DNA from: Synechococcus sp. MU1617
GTDB taxonomy: Bacteria; Cyanobacteriota; Cyanobacteriia; PCC-6307; Cyanobiaceae
Length of the DNA: 64,000 bases
Reading direction: 5' to 3'
Assembly (NCBI RefSeq): GCF_020514235.1
Contig: NZ_VTLB01000002.1
Coordinates: forward strand, 62,001-126,000
Shown: in pieces, positions 56,707 to 64,000 of the stretch
Numbering within the stretch: the first letter of the stretch is position 1
Layout: each line of letters opens with the position of its first letter
Translations under genes and position numbers: made by a program
The notes under the pieces: model-generated
The model's input: the letters and a program-made list of their open reading frames with translations, nothing else
Database searches by the model: none
Told to the model about the DNA's origin: nothing

Positions 56707-58635
56707 GTGTCAGACAGCGAACACTGGTCGATTCAAGACAGTGCCGCGCTGTATGGCCTTGACCGCTGGGGCGATCCGTACTTCTCCATCAATGGGCGAG
56801 GACACATCAGCGTTCAACCCCAAGGGGATCGCGGCGGCAGCCTCGATCTGGTGGATCTGGTGTCGGAGCTGAAAAGCCGCAACCTGGCTCTGCCGCTGCT
56901 GATTCGCTTCGACGACATCCTCGAAGACCGCCTGGAGCGGCTCCACGCCGCCTTTGAACGCGCTATCGCGCAATACAGCTACCCCGGCCGGTATCAAGGC
57001 GTCTTTCCAGTGAAGTGCAACCAACAACGCCACGTCGTGGAAGAGTTGGTGAGCTGCGGCAAGCGCTGGAACTTCGGGCTTGAGGCGGGCAGCAAAGCAG
57101 AGCTGCTGATCGCGCTCTCGCTGCTGGACGACCCCGAGGCCCTGCTGATCTGCAACGGCTACAAGGATCGGCTCTACATCGAGACCGCAATCCTGGCGCG
57201 ACGCCTGGGACGCCAACCGGTGGTAGTGATCGAACAGCCGGACGAAGTCGACCGGATTATTGAAGCCAGCAGGAGCCTGGGAGCAGCGCCCTACATCGGC
57301 GTGCGGGCCAAGCTCTCCAGCCGCAGCACAGGGCGTTGGGGTAGTTCCGTTGGCGACAAGGCCAAATTCGGCCTCTCCATTCCTGAGTTGCTGGCAACGG
57401 TGGAGCGGCTGCGGGACAACAACCTGCTTCAAGATCTGCGCCTGCTGCACTTCCACATCGGCAGCCAAATCAACGACATTGCCGTGCTCAAAGACGCTCT
57501 CCAAGAGGCGGGGCAGATCTATGTAGAACTCAACCGACTGGGGGCCCCGATGGGTTTCCTGGATGTGGGTGGTGGACTCGGCATCGACTACGACGGCAGC
57601 CGCACCGCATCGTCGGCCTCCACAAACTACTCGCTGCAGAACTACGCCAACGACGTTGTGGCCACGGTGCGGGAATGCTGCGAACCCAATGGTGTTGCAG
57701 TGCCCACGCTGGTGAGCGAAAGCGGCCGCGCCATTGCCAGCCATTTCTCCCTGCTGGTGTTCGACATTCTTGGCAGCAGCGCACTCCCCGCATCGATTCC
57801 CAACGCAAGTGGAGACGAACCACTCACCGTTCGCAACCTGCGGGACACCCTCGCCACCATTCAGGAGTTATCGGCGACGGCGGATGCGCAGTTGGTGCGA
57901 CTGCAAGAAGCCTGGAATGATGCCCTTAAGTTCAAGCAGGATGCGCTTGCCGCATTCCGGCTCGGGTATATGGGTCTCCCCGACCGCGCCACGGCCGAAC
58001 AACTGACATGGGCCTGTGCGGATTCCATCGCCCAACGACTGCCCAAGGATCAAGCCATCCCGGAGGAGCTCGCAGCCCTGAGCAAGGCGCTGGCTGGGAC
58101 CTATTACGCCAACTTGTCGATCTTTCGCTCAGCTCCCGACACCTGGGCCATTGATCAACTGTTTCCGGTGGTGCCCATCCAGAAGCTGGATCAACGGCCG
58201 ACCCGACTGGCCAACCTCGCCGACCTCACCTGCGATTCAGATGGACGCCTGGATCGCTTCATCGGAGATGGGCAACCCAAACAGTTGCTGGAGCTGCACG
58301 AGCTCGACGGCGGCAACCCCTATCTGATCGGCCTGTTCCTCAGCGGGGCTTACCAAGAGGTGATGGGCAATCTGCACAACCTGTTCGGCACAACCAACGC
58401 CGTGCATATTCGCCTCAGCCCCGGCGGTAGCTATCGCATTGACCACGTCGTACGTGGTGACACCAATGCCGATGTGCTGGAAGCCATGGAGCACGACCCC
58501 CGTGCCTTGCTGGAGCGCTTGCGGGTGGCGGCGGAAGTGGCGATTAACAACGGCCAGCTGCGCATCGACGAGTCACGCCGGCTGCTGGATCACCTCGAAA
58601 GCAGCCTGCGACAGACCACGTACCTTCAAGACTGA
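56707..58635 (+). CDS. speA: Biosynthetic arginine decarboxylase
   Basis: 642 residues, PLP-dependent fold III. YQGVFPVKCNQQRHVVEELV holds the PLP Lys; FHIGSQIND, GGGLGIDYDGS and SESGRAIASHFSLLVFD are other family motifs. It makes agmatine for polyamine or arginine-catabolic routes. Start GTG 56707 (MSDSEHWSIQDSAALYGLD). Its 3' end overlaps alaS by 10 bases on the other strand. Confidence 0.96.
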   Translation: MSDSEHWSIQDSAALYGLDRWGDPYFSINGRGHISVQPQGDRGGSLDLVDLVSELKSRNLALPLLIRFDDILEDRLERLHAAFERAIAQYSYPGRYQGVFPVKCNQQRHVVEELVSCGKRWNFGLEAGSKAELLIALSLLDDPEALLICNGYKDRLYIETAILARRLGRQPVVVIEQPDEVDRIIEASRSLGAAPYIGVRAKLSSRSTGRWGSSVGDKAKFGLSIPELLATVERLRDNNLLQDLRLLHFHIGSQINDIAVLKDALQEAGQIYVELNRLGAPMGFLDVGGGLGIDYDGSRTASSASTNYSLQNYANDVVATVRECCEPNGVAVPTLVSESGRAIASHFSLLVFDILGSSALPASIPNASGDEPLTVRNLRDTLATIQELSATADAQLVRLQEAWNDALKFKQDALAAFRLGYMGLPDRATAEQLTWACADSIAQRLPKDQAIPEELAALSKALAGTYYANLSIFRSAPDTWAIDQLFPVVPIQKLDQRPTRLANLADLTCDSDGRLDRFIGDGQPKQLLELHELDGGNPYLIGLFLSGAYQEVMGNLHNLFGTTNAVHIRLSPGGSYRIDHVVRGDTNADVLEAMEHDPRALLERLRVAAEVAINNGQLRIDESRRLLDHLESSLRQTTYLQD

Positions 58636-61295
58636 GCCAACGCTGCCGCCAGCTCGGAGCGAGCGGACTCAAGAGCAGCAGGGAGGGCAGCACCATCGCG
58701 TCCCCCGGCCTGGGCCAGGTTCGGACGTCCACCGCCGCCACCGCCGCACTGTTTGGCAATGCCACCGATGAACTTGCCGGCCTGGAGCTTGGCAGCAATC
58801 ACCTGCTTGCCGAAGGCCGCCACCAGGATCACCTTGCCCATGTCGCCAGGAGCCGGCAGACCGCCGATCACCACGGCCGCACCATCCCCCAGCTGATCCG
58901 CCAGGCTCTGGGCCGCACCCTGCAAACCAGCGCCATCCACGCCGTCAAGGCGTTCCACCAGCAGTTGGAAGTCGCCCACGGCCTCGGCCTTAGCGGCCAG
59001 AGCGCCGGCCTTCGCCACCGCCAGTTCCGCCTGAGCCGCCGCAAGCGCCTTGCCGGTGGCCTTGAGCTCCTCCTGAAGGGACGCCACACGATCCACGATC
59101 TCGGCCGGCTGAGCCTTGAAGCGATCCCCCAGCTGCTTCACCACTGCATCGCGCTCGTTGAGATAGGCGAGCACGGCGGGGCCGGCAACGGCTTCAATCC
59201 GGCGGATACCGGCGGCAACGCCACTTTCCGCCACGATCTTGAACAGGCCGATCTCAGCAGTGTTGGCCACGTGGGTACCGCCGCAGAGCTCCATCGACAC
59301 ACCGGGCACGTCGACCACACGCACCACATCGGCGTACTTCTCGCCGAACATCGCCACGGCACCAGCCGCCTTGGCCTGGTCGATCGCCATCTCCTGCACC
59401 TGCAGCGCATGGGCCTCGTTGATCCAGCCGTTGATCATGGTTTCAACCTGCTGCAACTGATCCGCCGTCACCGCCGTGGGGCAGTGGAAGTCGAAGCGCA
59501 GGCGATCGAAATCCACCAGTGATCCGGCCTGGCCGATGCCTGGATCCACCACCTGCTTGAGCGCTGCCTGCAGCAGGTGGGTAGCCGTGTGATTCGCCTG
59601 GGCCCGACGCCGGCAGGCACGGTCCACCTGAGCCTTCACGGTGTCGCCCAAGGCGAGCTCGCCGCGTTCCACCCGGCCGGCATGGACGAAGACATCGCGG
59701 CTGCGGCTCACCGACGCAATCCGAACGATCAAATCACTGCCCGCAAGCACCCCGCGATCCCCCACCTGACCGCCGCCTTCTCCGTAAAACGGCGTGGTGT
59801 CTAGCACCACTTGAACCGCATCACCCGCCTTGGCGGTGGTGGCTGGTTCGCCGTTCACCACCAGAGCCTGCACGCAGGAGGCCTGGTCGAGGGCTTCATA
59901 CCCCTGGAAACAGGTGGCCGCCTGATCCACCACCACTTGATCGATCGCATCCTGCAGCGTGAGATCAATGCTCACCGCGGCCGCCTTGGCCCGCTGGCGC
60001 TGTTCCTCCATCGCCGCCTCGAACCCATCGAGGTCGACGGCCAGGCCCTGCTCCTCCGCGATCTCCTGGGTGAGCTCAAGCGGGAAGCCGTAGGTGTCGT
60101 ACAGCTCAAAGGCCTGGGCACCACTGATCTGGGTGGGCTTGGAGGCCAGCACCTCCGCCAGCAACTTCTCGCCGCGCTCGAGGGTCTCGAGGAAGCGGGC
60201 TTCCTCCCGCTGGAGCTCGGCCAGGATCACCTCCTGGCGCTCAATCACGCTGGGGTGAGCCCCCTTGAGCAGGGCGATCGCTGCCTCGCCCATGGTGACG
60301 AGAAAGGGTTTGTCGATGCCGAGAAGGCGGCCATGGCGCACCACCCGGCGCAGCAGCCGCCGCAGGATGTAGCCGCGGCCCAGGTTGCTGGCGGTGACGC
60401 CATCGCAGATCAGCTGCGTCACAGCACGGCTGTGGTCACCGATCACCTTCAACGACGTCTTGCCCTTGTCGTTGAGCTGGTGGTAGTCGACCCCCGCCAG
60501 ATCCGCGGCCGCCTGGATCAGCGGAAAGATCAGATCGGTTTCGTAGTTGTTGGGAACCTTCTGCAGGATCTGGGCCATCCGCTCGAGGCCCATGCCGGTG
60601 TCGATGTTGCGGTTGGCCAGCGGCGTGAGGGTGCCCTCAGCGTCGCGGTTGTACTGCATGAACACCAGGTTGTAGAACTCGATGAAACGGTCGTCGTCCT
60701 CGAGATCGATGCCCTCATCCCCGAGCTCGGGTTTGAAGTCGTAATAGATCTCCGAGCAGGGGCCACAGGGGCCGGTTGGGCCGGACGCCCAGAAGTTGTC
60801 GGCCTCATCCATGCGGATGATCCGCTTGGGGTTCACCCCCACCACATCGCGCCAGATCTGCTCGGCTTCGTCGTCTTCCCGGAAGACACTCACCACCAGG
60901 TTCTTGGGATCGATGCCATAAACAACGGTGCTGAGCTCCCAGGCCCACTCAATCGCCTGCTGCTTGAAGTAGTCCCCGAACGAGAAGTTGCCGAGCATCT
61001 CGAAAAAGGTGTGATGCCTGGCCGTGCGCCCCACGTTCTCGATGTCGTTGGTGCGGATGCACTTCTGCGAACTGGTGGCCCGGGGCGCGGGTCGCGCCTG
61101 CTGGCCCAGAAAAACCGGCTTAAACGGCAGCATTCCCGCAATGGTGAGCAGCACCGTTGGGTCTTCGGGAATCAACGAAGCGCTGGCCATCCGCTTGTGG
61201 CCGCGCTCGGCATAGAAGTTGAGAAAAGCCTCACGGATCTCATCCCCACTGCGCGGTGCAGACGCTGCAGAAGACGACGATGCGGCGGCAACCAT
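58626..61295 (-). CDS. alaS: Alanyl-tRNA synthetase
   Basis: About 889 residues. FLNFYAERGHKRMASASLIPEDPT starts the class II catalytic core, then ATSSQKCIRTNDIENVGRT shortened to CIRTNDIENVGRT, and HHTFFEMLGNFSFGDYF. The editing domain has the zinc-binding HTATHLLQ and CGGTHVANTAEIG; a C-terminal Gly-rich GGGGGGRPNLAQAGG closes the C-Ala domain. ATG 61295 (MVAAASSSSAAS) is preferred; ATG 61322 would overlap the divergent gene. Six consecutive Gly is the usual family feature. Confidence 0.97.
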   Translation of the reverse strand: MVAAASSSSAASAPRSGDEIREAFLNFYAERGHKRMASASLIPEDPTVLLTIAGMLPFKPVFLGQQARPAPRATSSQKCIRTNDIENVGRTARHHTFFEMLGNFSFGDYFKQQAIEWAWELSTVVYGIDPKNLVVSVFREDDEAEQIWRDVVGVNPKRIIRMDEADNFWASGPTGPCGPCSEIYYDFKPELGDEGIDLEDDDRFIEFYNLVFMQYNRDAEGTLTPLANRNIDTGMGLERMAQILQKVPNNYETDLIFPLIQAAADLAGVDYHQLNDKGKTSLKVIGDHSRAVTQLICDGVTASNLGRGYILRRLLRRVVRHGRLLGIDKPFLVTMGEAAIALLKGAHPSVIERQEVILAELQREEARFLETLERGEKLLAEVLASKPTQISGAQAFELYDTYGFPLELTQEIAEEQGLAVDLDGFEAAMEEQRQRAKAAAVSIDLTLQDAIDQVVVDQAATCFQGYEALDQASCVQALVVNGEPATTAKAGDAVQVVLDTTPFYGEGGGQVGDRGVLAGSDLIVRIASVSRSRDVFVHAGRVERGELALGDTVKAQVDRACRRRAQANHTATHLLQAALKQVVDPGIGQAGSLVDFDRLRFDFHCPTAVTADQLQQVETMINGWINEAHALQVQEMAIDQAKAAGAVAMFGEKYADVVRVVDVPGVSMELCGGTHVANTAEIGLFKIVAESGVAAGIRRIEAVAGPAVLAYLNERDAVVKQLGDRFKAQPAEIVDRVASLQEELKATGKALAAAQAELAVAKAGALAAKAEAVGDFQLLVERLDGVDGAGLQGAAQSLADQLGDGAAVVIGGLPAPGDMGKVILVAAFGKQVIAAKLQAGKFIGGIAKQCGGGGGGRPNLAQAGGRDGAALPAALESARSELAAALAQS

Positions 61296-61320
61296 GACAG
61301 GAAGGGGGGATCCTGCCGTC

Positions 61321-61737
61321 ATGATCGCCTTTGAACCGCCGGCGCCCGTGGCCGTTCCACCCAGTGATCCTGAGATTCGCCAGCGACTGCGGCTGCAGTC
61401 GATCGGTTGGGCGCTGGCTGCCGGCATCACCGCAGGCCTGCTGAGCTTGCCCTGGGGCCTGGAAGCGGCCGTGCGTTCCGGCGGTTGCGGGCTCTTTTAC
61501 GGCCTTCTGGCCTTCCACCTGCAACGGGTGGACCCCGATGACGGGCATCTGCAGGCGGGTCTGGTAGGGGCGGTCTGCGGGTTGCGCAGCCTCGGCATGC
61601 CCCTAACCCTTGACAACTGGCAGGTCGATGACCTGGCATCATTACTACTGGAGCTCATTCAGGCCTGGCTGCCGTTGATCGGCAGTGCTCTCCTGCTCCA
61701 CGGCACCCTTCGCTTCCTGCCCGCGTCGCGGCCATGA
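61321..61737 (+). CDS. Small membrane protein, function unknown
   Basis: 138 residues from ATG 61321. After a Pro-rich start, two or three hydrophobic segments follow: IGWALAAGITAGLLSLPWGL, CGLFYGLLAFHL and LPLIGSALLLHGTLRFL. No domain recognised. Its stop overlaps the helicase ATG (ATGA). It is divergent from alaS with only a 25-base gap. Confidence 0.72.
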   Translation: MIAFEPPAPVAVPPSDPEIRQRLRLQSIGWALAAGITAGLLSLPWGLEAAVRSGGCGLFYGLLAFHLQRVDPDDGHLQAGLVGAVCGLRSLGMPLTLDNWQVDDLASLLLELIQAWLPLIGSALLLHGTLRFLPASRP

Positions 61738-64000
61738 GCCTGCTGCACGCCACCTGGCTTCCCGCCATCCGCACCTCCAGCAGTTCCGGCCAACCGGCAC
61801 TGCTCGTTTGGGCTGACACCTGGCGGGTGGCCACACCGGAAGGCCCAGGCCTCACCCCAGCGCTGCACCCCTTCACCCTCAGCCATGACGACCTCAGGGC
61901 CTGGCTGAGTGAACGCGACCTTTTGCCAGGCGGCTGCATCGATGCGACGGCCTGTCTCACCCTGCCGAGCCGCACGGTGAAGCCGCGCAAAAGCCGAGCC
62001 AAGAAAGAAGAACCGGCCTCAGAACCACCGGGCTGGACCGGGCTGCCGATGCAAGCCGGCGAACCGATTCCCAAGCAAACCGAATGGTGGCCCTGGCAGG
62101 TGCAGGGACTAGCCGTTGAAGCATCGGCAGCCACTGAGTGGTTGTCCCGATTGCCGCTCTCCGGCACCAATCCCGACCTGGCTGACGAACTGCGCTGGTG
62201 GAGCCATCTGCAGCGCTGGGCCCTGAGCCTGGTGGCCCGGGGCCGCTGGATTCCCCAAATGGAGCTCAGCAAAGGGGAGGGCTATCCCCATCGGGCCCGT
62301 TGGGTGCCGCTGCTCAACCGGGAAGAAGACCGGCGCCGACTCGAGGATCTGGCGGCCAGCCTGCCGCTGGTGGCCACCTGTGCATTGCCCTGGCGGGAAC
62401 CCCTGGGGCGCCGCAGCAACCGCACCACCCGATTGCGTCCCGAGGCCATGCGAGCCGCCAACCCCGTGGCCAGCTGCCGGCCCCGCAGCGGGCGCCTGCG
62501 AGTGGCGACGCTGCTGGAAGACCTGGTGGACGCGCAGCTGCGCAAGGATTTTCAGCCTTCCACCGATGGCCTCGATCCCCTGCTGACCCTCTGGCAGGAA
62601 GCCCTGGGATCAGAAACCGGGGTGATCGAGATCGGTGACGAAGAGGCCGAACGCCTGGCCACAGCCAGCCATCACTGGAGAGAGGGCATCGCCGGCGGAT
62701 TTGCTGCGGCCCGCACCTGCCTGGAACTGCACACCCCACCGGATGGGGAGGATCTCTGGGAACTGCGCTTCGGGCTGCAAGCGGAAGCTGACCCCAGCCT
62801 GAAGCTCCCGGCCGCCGCGGCCTGGGCCTCCGGCGCCGAGATGCTGCAACTGGGGGAGATCCAGGTGGATCAACCGGGCGAAGTGCTGCTGGAGGGTCTG
62901 GGACGAGCCCTGACGGTGTTCCCACCGATCGAACGAGGCCTAGAGAGCGCCACGCCGGACACGATGCAGCTGACCCCGGCCGAAGCCTTCGTGCTGGTGC
63001 GCACGGCCGCTCGTCAGCTGCGGGATGCCGGCGTGGGTGTGGAGCTGCCGCCCAGCCTCTCCGGTGGCCTGGCCAGCCGGCTGGGCCTGTCGATCAAGGC
63101 CGAACTTCCAGAGCGATCCCGCGGCTTCACCCTGGGCGAATCTCTGGAGTGGGAGTGGGATCTGATGATCGGCGGGGTGACGCTCACCCTGCGGGAACTG
63201 GAGCGTCTGAGCGGCAAGCGCAGCCCCCTGGTGCGCCACAAGGGGGCCTGGATTGAACTGCGGCCCAACGACCTCAAGAACGCCGAACGGTTCTGTGGAG
63301 CGAAACCGGAACTGAGCCTCGATGACGCGCTGCGGCTGACGGGAACAGAAGGGGAACTGCTGATGCGGATGCCGGTGCACCGCTTCGATGCCGGCCCGCG
63401 GCTGCAATCGGTGCTGGAGCAATACCACCAGCAGAAGGCCCCCGACCCCCTGCCGGCCCCCGAGGGATTCAGTGGCCAGTTGCGGCCCTACCAGGAGCGC
63501 GGGCTGGGCTGGCTCGCCTTCCTGCACCGCTTCGACCAAGGGGCCTGCCTGGCCGATGACATGGGACTGGGCAAAACCATTCAGCTGCTGGCGTTTCTGC
63601 AGCACCTCAAAGCAGAGCAGGAACTGAAGCGCCCGGTGCTGCTGGTGGCCCCCACCTCGGTGCTCACCAATTGGCGACGGGAAGCGGAATCGTTCACCCC
63701 GGAATTGGCGGTGATCGAGCACTACGGCCCGCGCCGCCCCTCCACACCCGTCGAACTCAAGAAAGCGTTGAAGGATGTCGATCTGGTGCTCACCAGCTAC
63801 GGCTTGCTGCAGCGGGACAGCGAACTGCTGGAAACCCAGGACTGGCAGGGGGTGGTGATTGACGAAGCCCAGGCGATCAAGAACCCCGGCGCCAAGCAGA
63901 GCCAGGCCGCCCGAGACCTGGCCCGCCCCGGCCGCAGCAAGAGCAACCGCTTCCGCATCGCCCTGACTGGCACCCCGGTGGAGAACCGGGTGAGTGAACT
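61734..64000 (+). CDS. SNF2-family helicase/ATPase, cut by window edge
   Basis: 755 codons seen, no stop; the C-terminal helicase lobe lies past the edge. The N-terminal ~560 residues match the SNF2-associated bacterial domain in layout (LTPAEAFVLVRTAARQLRDAG; WIELRPNDL). The ATPase lobe starts near 580: LRPYQERGLGWLAFL, ADDMGLGKTIQLLAFL (Walker A), LLVAPTSVLTNWRRE, VVIDEAQAIKNPGA (DEAQ box) and ALTGTPVENRVSEL (motif III). Such proteins work with RNA polymerase (RapA-like) or in DNA repair; the role here is unknown. Starts at an ATGA overlap with the membrane protein gene. Confidence 0.92.
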   Translation, partial: MSLLHATWLPAIRTSSSSGQPALLVWADTWRVATPEGPGLTPALHPFTLSHDDLRAWLSERDLLPGGCIDATACLTLPSRTVKPRKSRAKKEEPASEPPGWTGLPMQAGEPIPKQTEWWPWQVQGLAVEASAATEWLSRLPLSGTNPDLADELRWWSHLQRWALSLVARGRWIPQMELSKGEGYPHRARWVPLLNREEDRRRLEDLAASLPLVATCALPWREPLGRRSNRTTRLRPEAMRAANPVASCRPRSGRLRVATLLEDLVDAQLRKDFQPSTDGLDPLLTLWQEALGSETGVIEIGDEEAERLATASHHWREGIAGGFAAARTCLELHTPPDGEDLWELRFGLQAEADPSLKLPAAAAWASGAEMLQLGEIQVDQPGEVLLEGLGRALTVFPPIERGLESATPDTMQLTPAEAFVLVRTAARQLRDAGVGVELPPSLSGGLASRLGLSIKAELPERSRGFTLGESLEWEWDLMIGGVTLTLRELERLSGKRSPLVRHKGAWIELRPNDLKNAERFCGAKPELSLDDALRLTGTEGELLMRMPVHRFDAGPRLQSVLEQYHQQKAPDPLPAPEGFSGQLRPYQERGLGWLAFLHRFDQGACLADDMGLGKTIQLLAFLQHLKAEQELKRPVLLVAPTSVLTNWRREAESFTPELAVIEHYGPRRPSTPVELKKALKDVDLVLTSYGLLQRDSELLETQDWQGVVIDEAQAIKNPGAKQSQAARDLARPGRSKSNRFRIALTGTPVENRVSE

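Noticed and set aside
59811-61334. 507-codon open frame opposite alaS
   Set aside because: Mirror frame of a highly biased G+C-rich gene; its product is His/Gly/Leu-rich without motifs, while the opposite strand encodes a complete AlaS.

Overview
The window looks like chromosome from a marine picocyanobacterium of the Synechococcus / Parasynechococcus group. The evidence is the G+C-rich coding style, the core gene content (pgk, murG, cobC, pyrD, rnhA, rplL-J-A-K, nusG, secE, a second ClpB, eno, gatB, alaS, speA), several small secreted families seen mainly in cyanobacteria (for example DUF3747), and a probable Yfr2-family small RNA. From memory, the order pgk - murG - cobC - pyrD - rnhA - rplLJAK - nusG - secE - clpB - eno resembles that of marine Synechococcus and Prochlorococcus; I could not check this here.

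Layout. 1-1.2 kb: the left edge cuts a SUMF1/FGE-like gene whose 5' end looks broken by two small frameshifts. 1.2-15.1 kb: housekeeping genes (asparaginase, hisC, argS, nadC, mnmE, a DUF2062 membrane protein, a RelA/SpoT ppGpp enzyme, a double-ATPase ABC protein, a pseudouridine synthase, rbgA, pgk). 15.5-27.1 kb: a type IV pilus block that is visibly richer in A+T than its surroundings. It holds a PilA-like major pilin, a 453-residue prepilin with tandem cysteine modules, pilB-pilT-pilC, and an opposing operon pilN - pilO - three small pilin-like proteins - pilM with a long acidic tail, then a divergent DsbA-like protein. 27.1-31.4 kb: small conserved genes, murG and cobC. 31.4-36.9 kb: a pentapeptide-repeat protein and a second pilus assembly operon, pilM-pilN-pilO-pilQ, paralogous to the first; pilQ carries a C10 tract at its 5' end. 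37-48 kb: pyrD, rnhA, DUF3747, a Yfr2-like RNA, the ribosomal protein / nusG / secE / clpB run, gloA and eno. 48-64 kb: ubiB-like kinase, argJ, coaE, a 2OG-Fe(II) oxygenase, gatB, thiO, ndk, speA, alaS, and an SNF2-family helicase cut by the right edge.

How the genes fit together. Between them the two pilus blocks encode nearly everything a type IV filament machine needs: pilin and minor pilins, extension and retraction ATPases, platform protein, two M/N/O alignment sets, secretin, and a thiol oxidoreductase that could form disulfides in the cysteine-rich pilins. The two N and two O proteins share sequence blocks and so look duplicated, which suggests either two machines or two alternative alignment complexes feeding one secretin. 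This is the most interesting part of the window. The rest is mostly core metabolism and translation in tightly packed operons, often with 4-base start/stop overlaps.
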